Assembly (NCBI GenBank): GCA_964649195.1
Contig: CAZYPK010000054.1
Location: 1 to 28,530, forward strand
DNA from: JTS-RE9 sp964649195
GTDB taxonomy: Bacteria > Planctomycetota > Phycisphaerae > Phycisphaerales > Phycisphaeraceae
Length of the DNA stretch: 28,530 nt
Reading direction: 5' to 3'
Numbering within the stretch: the first letter of the stretch is position 1; every line of letters begins with the position of its first letter. Below the pieces are notes generated by a model. It made no database searches. It saw nothing but the letters and a program-made list of their open reading frames with translations, and was not told where the DNA came from. Below are positions 7,249 through 13,290 of this stretch, one piece after another. A program made the translations under genes and the position numbers.

Positions 7249-7512
7249 ATGCCAAACGTTTACAAAGTCATCATTCGCAATGATCGCATTGAGTGGACCA
7301 CCGAACCGCCGGCACAGGCGCGCGGTGGTCAGCCGATCCACGCGCAGGTGAGGTTGCTTGAGGAAGATGATATTTCCAAAAAAGAGCGTGGCTTGCGGAT
7401 GGCACAGATCATGGAGAGGTTGGCGCAGATGCAGGACACCGGCCTGCCGGAGGATCCCGTTCAATGGCAACGCGAAGAACGTGAAGATCGGCCATTGCCG
7501 GGGCGAGAATGA
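7249..7512 (+). CDS. Putative antitoxin partner of the PIN-domain toxin
   Basis: An 87-residue, charged protein whose family I do not recognise. Its stop overlaps the start of the PIN-domain gene by 4 bp (ATGA), the arrangement usual for type II toxin-antitoxin pairs, so it is inferred to be the antitoxin. The N-terminal part (YKVIIRNDRIEWTTEPP, then PIHAQVRLLEE) looks like beta strands. Residues 45-87 are strongly charged (KKERGLRMAQIMERLAQMQ, then EEREDRPLPGRE), as expected for a toxin-binding tail that is disordered when free. There is no clear AbrB or ribbon-helix-helix motif. A -10-like TATACT sits 6 nt upstream and there is no ribosome binding site. Confidence 0.6.
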   Translation: MPNVYKVIIRNDRIEWTTEPPAQARGGQPIHAQVRLLEEDDISKKERGLRMAQIMERLAQMQDTGLPEDPVQWQREEREDRPLPGRE

Positions 7513-7877
7513 TCATTGACAGCAACATCATCATCTATTCCGCGCTGCCGGCTTATGGCGTCATTCGAAAGTTGTTGGAGAAGGAGTCGCCGGTCGTTTC
7601 GGCGATCAGTCGAGTGGAGGTGCTGGGCTACCACCAGTTGTGGGAACCCAGTCGTTCCATCCTCGAATCATTCTTCGCTGCGGCTCAAGTGCTGCCGGTC
7701 ACCGACCAAGTGATTGACGAGGCTGTGCGTCTTCGGCAACTAAAAAGAATGAAACTAGGCGATTCAATTATCGCCGCAACGGCTTTGGTCTTTGGTCATT
7801 CACTTGCGACCAGAAATTTAGCCGACTTTAGAAATATCGATGGACTTACAGTCATCGACCCGCTTGCCGGGACTTGA
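7509..7877 (+). CDS. PIN-domain ribonuclease toxin (VapC-like)
   Basis: A 122-residue PIN-domain protein, probably an Mg2+-dependent RNase toxin of a type II system. Conserved acidic residues are in the right places: D4 (MIIDSNIIIYS), E37 (SRVEVLGY), D85 (KLGDSIIAATAL) and D106 in TRNLADF. Translation is coupled to the preceding gene by an ATGA overlap. The 3' half is visibly richer in A and T than neighbouring genes, consistent with acquired DNA. It converges on a fragment of the CorC-like gene tail 21 bp downstream. Calling it VapC is by fold; the RNA target is not predictable. Confidence 0.85.
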   Translation: MIIDSNIIIYSALPAYGVIRKLLEKESPVVSAISRVEVLGYHQLWEPSRSILESFFAAAQVLPVTDQVIDEAVRLRQLKRMKLGDSIIAATALVFGHSLATRNLADFRNIDGLTVIDPLAGT

Positions 7878-7898
7878 ATTTCTTCGTTTTGTTACTCG

Positions 7899-7984
7899 TC
7901 ACCCTTCCTCCACATTCGTATTCACCGTCGTCTCGAACACCTTCCCTCTTCTCGTGCGGCGGACGAGGAACTCGCAGTCCTCCA
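7899..7984 (-). pseudogene. Detached 3' tail of a CorC-like gene (left copy of a 71-bp direct repeat)
   Basis: In one minus-strand frame this encodes DCEFLVRRTRRGKVFETTVN and then TNVEEG with its own stop at 7899, matching the C-terminus of the CorC-like protein at 10298 (DCEFLVRRTRRGKVFEATVN, then TNIGEGA). The core 7914-7984 is identical to 10316-10386 except for one base; sequence outside the core differs. No start or upstream part of the gene is present. It looks like an original gene end displaced when DNA entered at that point. Confidence 0.8.
7914..7984. repeat. 71-bp direct repeat, left copy (att-like)
   Basis: Matches 10316-10386 in the same orientation with one substitution (T for C). 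The two copies bracket exactly the ParA and AlbA_2-ATPase genes and nothing else. Confidence 0.9.
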
Positions 7985-8014
7985 TATGAATTCGATGACC
8001 TGGGGGACAATCAA

Positions 8015-9013
8015 TCACGAAAGCTCCTTGAGGCCGGCGTTTCCCGCGATCTTGATGGCGACGGACTTGAAGTCCTTGTAAGCGTCGGTGACGGCGTAGG
8101 TGTGAGCACCCAGCGCCCCGTCGGCGGGTTTGAGGAAGAACATGGGTTTGCGCGCTTCCTGAGCCAGCGGCATGAGACTGCGGTAATCCTTGAGCTTGGC
8201 GATGCAGTTGGGGTCGGCGTCGATGGTGAGATTCGGATCGGGCGTTTGTTCGAGAACCGCTTGGGCATAGGTCGATGGCATCCTTGCGATCCACCGCTCA
8301 AAGGCTTTGACGGGTCGGTCGAGGCGGATGGAGTGGCGCAGAACCATGTAGCCGATGGGCTGGATGGTGCCGGCGGGAAGTGCCAGTTCCTTGGGGGGGT
8401 TCTCCTGAAGCCGCTTCTTCCATCCCTCTCGCCAGGTTTGAAGAGCCGGACCCAGGTTACGCAGCCCCTGAAGAGAGAACAGATCGGGGCCCAAGGGGAT
8501 GACCACGAAGTCTGAGGCGATCAATGCGGCGCGGTTGATTGCCCCGAGATTCGGTCCAAGGTCAATGAGAATGACATCGGCTCTGTGCTTTTCGCCGGCC
8601 TTCTGAACAAGCCGCCAGAAAGCCGACATGATCCGAAAAGCCCTCGCATCACCACCGAGACACTTGGGCCACACTTCCGACAGGTCGTCTTCAAAGGTTG
8701 AAAGAGCCATATCGCCGAGCATCAGGCCCAGGCGATCAGAGACGATTTCGACGTGGGGATCGGCAATATCGCCGGTACCCTGTTTAAGGGGCTGAATCGC
8801 GCCAAAGATCGTGAGGGGATGGCCATTGCCGGGCATGACCTGCTCGAGGCGATCCTCATCGAGAAACGCGGCAGTCAGGTTGCTTTGCGGATCGAGGTCC
8901 GCGGCGATCACGCGCAGTCCTCGGTCAGAAAACATCCACGACAGGTGATAGACCATCGAGGTCTTCCCCACGCCGCCCTTGTTGTTGAAGAATGCGATGA
9001 CCGGAATGCTCAT
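8015..9013 (-). CDS. ParA/MinD-family ATPase
   Basis: A 332-residue P-loop ATPase of the ParA/Soj family. It has the deviant Walker A NKGGVGKTS (residues 11-19) with the signature lysine, the A' motif AADLDPQSNL (37-46) and Walker B VILIDLGPNLG (147-157). Members partition plasmids or chromosomes or position protein complexes using ATP-dependent dimerisation. There is no ParB gene or obvious parS cluster next to it, so an ordinary partition role is unsupported. Its start overlaps the stop of the AlbA_2-ATPase gene (4 bp) and GAGG lies 8 nt upstream, so the two are co-translated. It lacks the N-terminal helix-turn-helix of many plasmid ParAs. It lies inside the direct-repeat-bounded island. 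Confidence 0.88.
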   Translation of the reverse strand: MSIPVIAFFNNKGGVGKTSMVYHLSWMFSDRGLRVIAADLDPQSNLTAAFLDEDRLEQVMPGNGHPLTIFGAIQPLKQGTGDIADPHVEIVSDRLGLMLGDMALSTFEDDLSEVWPKCLGGDARAFRIMSAFWRLVQKAGEKHRADVILIDLGPNLGAINRAALIASDFVVIPLGPDLFSLQGLRNLGPALQTWREGWKKRLQENPPKELALPAGTIQPIGYMVLRHSIRLDRPVKAFERWIARMPSTYAQAVLEQTPDPNLTIDADPNCIAKLKDYRSLMPLAQEARKPMFFLKPADGALGAHTYAVTDAYKDFKSVAIKIAGNAGLKELS

Positions 9014-10203
9014 GGTTTTTTCCTCAAGATGACGGCGACATGGGAATCTTCGACCTGAAACTCGGGCGGCGGGTTTCCGTTCTTCTCCATTTCGTTGCGC
9101 GCCAGCGCGATTCCCACGCCGAATCGCTGCACGTAACCAAGTTCCTTCATGACGGCCGCGAGATTCGGATTGCGGTAGTCATTTGAGCCGGGCCGTCCGA
9201 AGTTGACCTTCGTGACCTGGCCAAAGGGACCGCCGGGATTCTGCATTTCAACCCGATCGTTGAACCAGTAAAGGCGCACGGGCGCGTTGGTGTTCTCGTA
9301 GGTCCGATGAAGTATCGCGTTGCGGAGAATCTGCTGGAGAGCGACGACCGGGTAATCCGGCGTTCTGACTTCAACGGCGCCGGTGGTGAAATCCGCGGAT
9401 GCCTGGATGTTGTTCTTGAGCAGATCATCGGCCTCGGACAGGAGGTCGGGAAGCGAGCCTCTTATCTCCTTTTGATTCTTCACCGGATCGCTCAACGCGG
9501 TTCCGTCAAATCGCACGAACTGTATGTATGCCCCGGGAATCCAGTCCGTAGGCGACGATCCGACCGTGAGGATGCCCAGCGCCGTAGGACACACCGGCGG
9601 GCCGGGATGGGCGAACTTCGAGGCGATGAGTTGATCCTCGATGGAACGATGGTTCCGCTCGATGATTTCCGGCGCCACGGCGGACGGCAGATAGGTGCGG
9701 CGGAACAGCATGTCGTCGATCGCGTCGAGCCGGGCATCCGTGATCGGGCGGACATCCGCGGGAAGGTCCCGGAATCGGCGTTTCTCATTGAGCCGACGTT
9801 CATCGTCGGGACTCGCGATGCCGCGGCGCGGTCCCGATCGAATCCAAACCGCACCTTTGAACCTCACCGGCGGCGCGATCGAAGGATGCACAATGACCAC
9901 GGCGATATCGCACTCATGGATGCGGCGTTTCTGAACATCCAGCGACGGAAACGGAAGAATGTTTCCATCGCCTCGCATCGAGGCAAGATTCTGGAGCAGT
10001 TGGTCGGTCACAGACAACCCCACCGGCTTCCCTTCGTCGTTCACTCCGACAAAGAGCACGCCCGGCAAACCGTGTCCCGGCAGGTCGTTGGCGAAAGCGC
10101 AGACCGCCTGCCTGATCTTGTCGCCATCGGAAAAGGATTCCTTGCGCTCCACACGATCGGATTCGCTGTCATTCAGAAGCTGCTCGAGTTCGCCATCGGT
10201 CAT
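9010..10203 (-). CDS. AlbA_2 (Schlafen-like) protein with C-terminal ATPase-like domain
   Basis: A 397-residue protein. The N-terminal AlbA_2 domain (about 14-130) starts with ESDRVERKESF and contains GVLFVGVNDEGKPVG and VWIRSGPRRGIAS. The C-terminal half fits HATPase_c_4-type domains: LRNAILHRTY (293-302), DRVEMQNPGG (316-325), RNPNLA (344-349) and FGVGIA (361-366). Such proteins are usually labelled RecG-like or transcriptional regulators; relatives occur in phage-defence loci, and eukaryotic Schlafens cleave RNA. Function here is unproven. Start 10203 was chosen over upstream ATGs at 10227 and 10251 because AAAGGA lies about 7 nt before it. First gene of a two-gene operon with ParA. Confidence 0.85.
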   Translation of the reverse strand: MTDGELEQLLNDSESDRVERKESFSDGDKIRQAVCAFANDLPGHGLPGVLFVGVNDEGKPVGLSVTDQLLQNLASMRGDGNILPFPSLDVQKRRIHECDIAVVIVHPSIAPPVRFKGAVWIRSGPRRGIASPDDERRLNEKRRFRDLPADVRPITDARLDAIDDMLFRRTYLPSAVAPEIIERNHRSIEDQLIASKFAHPGPPVCPTALGILTVGSSPTDWIPGAYIQFVRFDGTALSDPVKNQKEIRGSLPDLLSEADDLLKNNIQASADFTTGAVEVRTPDYPVVALQQILRNAILHRTYENTNAPVRLYWFNDRVEMQNPGGPFGQVTKVNFGRPGSNDYRNPNLAAVMKELGYVQRFGVGIALARNEMEKNGNPPPEFQVEDSHVAVILRKKP

Positions 10204-10297
10204 ACGGATGTCCTTTTCACGCGGCATGCGCCGTCGCTTGGCTTGTTGCAACCCGGTCGCTCAGCGGCCTCGATCGGCGCCTCTCCTGGCCGATGTT

Positions 10298-11539
10298 TTA
10301 CGCGCCTTCCCCGATATTCGTATTCACCGTCGCCTCGAACACCTTCCCTCTTCTCGTGCGGCGGACGAGGAACTCGCAGTCCTCCAGGCGGACCGTATCG
10401 CCGGCCTTGGGCGGGTGGTCCAGTTTTTCCGTCAGCCAGTCGGTCACTTTCATTTTCGTGCGGGGGATCGAGTTGCCGATGCGCGAGGCCAGCTCGCTCA
10501 TCGGGGAGCCGCCGCCGACGATCCAGATGCCGCTGGAGAGCGGGTGGATGTAGTGCGGCACGCGGTCGAACTCGTCCTCCATTTCGCCGAGCATCTCTTC
10601 GAGGATGTCCTCCAGCGTGATCAGCCCCAGCGTCCTGCCCGCGGTGTCGCGGACGATGGCCATGTGTTCGTGCTCATCGACGAAGAACCGCAGCAGGTCG
10701 GCCACGGGGGTCTTGGGATCGGTGAAGTGCATCGGTCGCATGATGCCCCTGAGACTGGGGTCCTTCGGGTTCATGCGCAGGCTGTAGATCATCTCCTTGA
10801 AGTTCACGTAGCCGACGACCTGATGCGGGCTGCCTTCCTCGCACACGGGGAATCGCGTGTGGGCGTCGATGTGGGCGGCGATCACCGCATCGGGCAGGGT
10901 CATCTTCGAGTTGAAGAAAACAATCTGCTCCACCGGGATCATCACCTGCTGCACCTTGGTCCTGCTGAGGCGCGAGGCGGTCTTGATGATCTGCTCCTGG
11001 TGCGAGCTGATCTGGTTCGACAGCCGCGCCAGGCCGGCCAGGGCGGTGATCTCATCGATGTTCGCCGGCGCGGAGTTCCCGCCGCGCCGACCCTCGAACG
11101 GGCGGTTGATCCAGTGGATCAGCTTGATGATCGGCGAAAGAAGCTTGACGGCGATCACCAACGACGGTCCCAGCCGGGCGGCCAGGGAATAGTTGTAGCG
11201 GACGCCCAGGGTCTTGGGCAGAATCTCGGTGAACTGAAGCATCACGTAGGTGAAGATGAGGGAGAAAATCCAGATGCTTTTGTCTCCGAAGACATCATTG
11301 AACGCGAAGCCGGCGACGGAGGCGCCGATGGTGTGGGCCGCGGTGTTGAAGACGAGAATCACGGCGATGGGTTTTTCGATGTTGGTTTTGAAGTTCGTCC
11401 AGACCCCCGCGGATTTCCCGCCGCGACGATCCAGTTCGGCCACCTGCGCGGGTGAAAGACTCAGCAGGACGGCTTCATATACCGAGCATAAAAAGGAAAT
11501 GGACAGGGCGATGGAGACGGCGACAATAAAGGTCAGCAT
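10298..11539 (-). CDS. CorC/HlyC-like CNNM transporter-family protein
   Basis: A 413-residue membrane protein of the UPF0053/CNNM family, some of whose members export Mg2+ or Co2+. Order of domains: DUF21 membrane domain (about 1-170, with hydrophobic segments such as FTYVMLQFTEILPKTLGVRY), two CBS domains (about 205-325, including RFPVCEE and GLITLEDILEEMLGE) and a C-terminal CorC_HlyC domain (about 335-413). The last codons lie in the 71-bp repeat shared with 7914-7984, so the present 3' end may have been supplied by the inserted DNA. No clear ribosome binding site precedes ATG 11539. It is separated from the upstream ATPase gene by two hairpins. Confidence 0.93.
   Translation of the reverse strand: MLTFIVAVSIALSISFLCSVYEAVLLSLSPAQVAELDRRGGKSAGVWTNFKTNIEKPIAVILVFNTAAHTIGASVAGFAFNDVFGDKSIWIFSLIFTYVMLQFTEILPKTLGVRYNYSLAARLGPSLVIAVKLLSPIIKLIHWINRPFEGRRGGNSAPANIDEITALAGLARLSNQISSHQEQIIKTASRLSRTKVQQVMIPVEQIVFFNSKMTLPDAVIAAHIDAHTRFPVCEEGSPHQVVGYVNFKEMIYSLRMNPKDPSLRGIMRPMHFTDPKTPVADLLRFFVDEHEHMAIVRDTAGRTLGLITLEDILEEMLGEMEDEFDRVPHYIHPLSSGIWIVGGGSPMSELASRIGNSIPRTKMKVTDWLTEKLDHPPKAGDTVRLEDCEFLVRRTRRGKVFEATVNTNIGEGA
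10316..10386. repeat. 71-bp direct repeat, right copy (within the CorC-like gene 3' end)
   Basis: Same sequence as 7914-7984 but for one base. It lies wholly within the coding end of the CorC-like gene, the classic position for an attachment site that leaves its target gene intact. Confidence 0.9.
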
Positions 11540-11580
11540 GAGTGACTCGTGGGTTGAGAAGGATGCGGTGAGATTTCCTG

Positions 11581-11651
11581 AGAGCGTGCATTGAAGCGGG
11601 GTTCAATGCGCGCTCTGAATGATGTCAAACGGCCCGGCTTGCACCGGGCCG
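11581..11651 (-). terminator. Two adjacent hairpins after the peptide ABC ATPase gene
   Basis: ACGGCCCGG (11628-11636) pairs perfectly with CCGGGCCGT (11643-11651). A second stem, GAGCG-GCATTGAA type (11581-11594 with 11601-11614), has one mismatch. Reading on the minus strand, the first follows the ATPase stop by about 20 nt and is trailed by GTTTGAC, a weak T-tract. The pair probably insulates the ATPase from the CorC-like gene. Confidence 0.6.
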
Positions 11652-11672
11652 TCAACCGGCGATGGCGTTGCT

Positions 11673-12824
11673 TCACTTGCTCGCCGGGCCGCCGCGCCGG
11701 GCGGCGTCATCGGTGTACCAGCAGGCGGCGCAGTGCGACATGTTGCTCATCGAAGGCGCCAGGTCCGGCCGCTCCTCGGTGCAGCGGCGCATGATGCGGA
11801 CGGCCCTGCCCTGCACCTGGATTTCCACCGTGGTGGATTTCGTCCCGACGCCGCCCTTGCCGCCGATGGAATCGGCGGCCAGTTCGCGGGTGAGGTAGCA
11901 GCGCGGATGAAACGCGCAGCCGGGGGGCGGATTCAGCGGGCTGGGCACTTCGCCGGTCATGACGATGCGCTTGCGATTGCGCACCGGGTCGGGCATCGGC
12001 GCCGCCGAGAGCAGGGCCTGCGTATAAGGATGGCGAGGTTCCTTGTAGATCGCATCGCGTTTGGCCAGCTCGACGATTCGGCCAAGGTACATCACGGCGA
12101 CGCGATCGCAGAAGTGTTCGACGACCGCCAGATTGTGGGCGATGAAGAGATACGAAAGGCCAAGGTCCTGCTTCAGGTCGGAAAGCAGGTTGAGGATCTG
12201 CGACTGGATGGAAACATCCAGCGCGGAGACCGGCTCATCGCAGACGATGAATCGCGGGTTGAGTGAAAGGGCCCGGGCGATGCCGATGCGCTGCCGCTGT
12301 CCGCCGGAGAATTCGTGGGGGTATCGCTGGGCGTAATCAGGTTCGAGTCCGACGCGCTGAAGCAGCGAGGCGACGCGATCGTTGAGTTCGCTGCCGGTGG
12401 CCAGGCCGTGTACGTGGATCGGTTCACCGATGATGCGTCCGACGGTCATGCGCGGGTTCAGCGAACCGACGGGGTCCTGAAAGATGATCTGCATCTGCCT
12501 TCGCAGTTGACGCAGTTGATGGCGGTCGGCTTCATAGACGGATTGGCCGTCAAACCAGACCTGCCCGGTGGTCGCGGGGATGAGCCGAAGAATGGTCCGG
12601 CCGACGGTCGATTTGCCGCAGCCGGATTCGCCGACGAGGCCCAGCGTCTCGCCATGCCCCACATCAAAGCTGACGCCATCGACGGCCTTGACGTGGCCGA
12701 CGGTTCGCTTGAGCAGGCCGCGCTTGACGGGGAAATAGGTTCGCAGATTCTCCACCTCAAGCAGCGACTGACGTTGCGGATCGGCAGGCGGAGAGACGGA
12801 AGATGCGGTGACCGTGGCAGCCAT
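11673..12824 (-). CDS. Peptide ABC transporter ATP-binding protein (DppF/OppF type)
   Basis: Cytoplasmic ATPase that would power a peptide importer. The 383 residues include Walker A GESGCGKST (65-73), the Q-loop FQDPVGSLNPR, signature FSGGQRQR (172-179), Walker B FIVCDEP (192-198), D-loop SALDVS and switch His (IAHNLAVV). The C-terminal oligopeptide-transporter extension has PLNPPPGCAFHPRC and later RRCTEERPDL and HCAACWY; these cysteines are family-typical. The segment ELAADSIGGKGGVGTKSTTVEI is longer than usual. Start 12824 is the first ATG compatible with the domain; its ribosome binding site is unclear. No permease is adjacent. A DppB-type permease lies at 1500 on the other strand. Confidence 0.93.
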   Translation of the reverse strand: MAATVTASSVSPPADPQRQSLLEVENLRTYFPVKRGLLKRTVGHVKAVDGVSFDVGHGETLGLVGESGCGKSTVGRTILRLIPATTGQVWFDGQSVYEADRHQLRQLRRQMQIIFQDPVGSLNPRMTVGRIIGEPIHVHGLATGSELNDRVASLLQRVGLEPDYAQRYPHEFSGGQRQRIGIARALSLNPRFIVCDEPVSALDVSIQSQILNLLSDLKQDLGLSYLFIAHNLAVVEHFCDRVAVMYLGRIVELAKRDAIYKEPRHPYTQALLSAAPMPDPVRNRKRIVMTGEVPSPLNPPPGCAFHPRCYLTRELAADSIGGKGGVGTKSTTVEIQVQGRAVRIMRRCTEERPDLAPSMSNMSHCAACWYTDDAARRGGPASK

Positions 12825-12928
12825 GCGGACAAGTATAGCGATCCTTGCGGACCAGTCCGGGCATCGGCATATCTTTCTCAGGAGCATCGCCCGCAGGGTG
12901 TGTCAAACCTGAGTTCGGGATCAGCGTG

Positions 12929-13274
12929 AGCCGCGACTCAACGAGTCGCGGACGTGAACGGCCTGAAGGAGTGTTCTTCGCGCGATGGATGAACAGCGTC
13001 CGTCGAGCGGCGACGGTCGATTGACGGCGAATGGGCGTCGGGTGGCTGGAACCGCTTCGGATGGCTGGGGCTGAGTCCGCGAAGCCCCGGCCCGGCGCAC
13101 GAAGCAAGGTGAAGCAACTGAAAGTCGATGGTCGCCGGGCCGGGGCTTGCGCAAAGCCTCAGCCCCAGCCACCCGACGCAAATCAACTGCCGAAGCGCGA
13201 CCGGCGCTGATCATCCACCGTGCAAAGGACGCTCCTTCAGGCCGTTCACGTCCGCGACTCGTTGAGTCGCGGCT
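12929..13274. repeat. REPIN-like inverted pair, copy 2, enclosing another palindrome
   Basis: The gap 12825-13290 is 466 bp with no credible gene. Its ends are nearly perfect terminal inverted repeats of about 42 bp: 12929-12970 and 13231-13274, each a CCGCGACTC-AAC-GAGTCGCGG hairpin followed by GACGTGAACGGCCTGAAGGAG-type sequence. Between them lies a second inverted repeat (13062-13096 with 13134-13172) related to the palindrome at 5341. Short frames inside are not credible proteins. Confidence 0.85.
13062..13172. repeat. Inverted repeat related to the 5341 palindrome
   Basis: The left arm starts TGGCTGGGGCTGAG and contains GCGAAGCCCCGGCC; the right arm contains GGCCGGGGCTTGCGCAAAGC and CTCAGCCCCAGCCA. 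The same blocks form the perfect palindrome at 5341-5413. Here the arms differ by a few bases and are separated by about 37 bp. A further GTCGGGTGGCTGG/CCAGCCACCCGAC pair (13038-13050 with 13165-13177) encloses it. Confidence 0.75.
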
Positions 13275-13290
13275 CGTATCACAAGAAGCA

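Noticed and set aside
7985..8294. Possible larger coding region joined to the CorC-like gene tail
   Set aside because: Upstream of the tail the frame is only the shadow of the ParA gene; no other part of the CorC-like gene is present.
8015..9013. ParA as part of a plasmid partition locus or replication origin
   Set aside because: No ParB gene, iterons or parS-like repeats were seen beside it.
12929..13274. Insertion sequence
   Set aside because: Although it has long terminal inverted repeats, the interior encodes no transposase and is mostly another palindrome.
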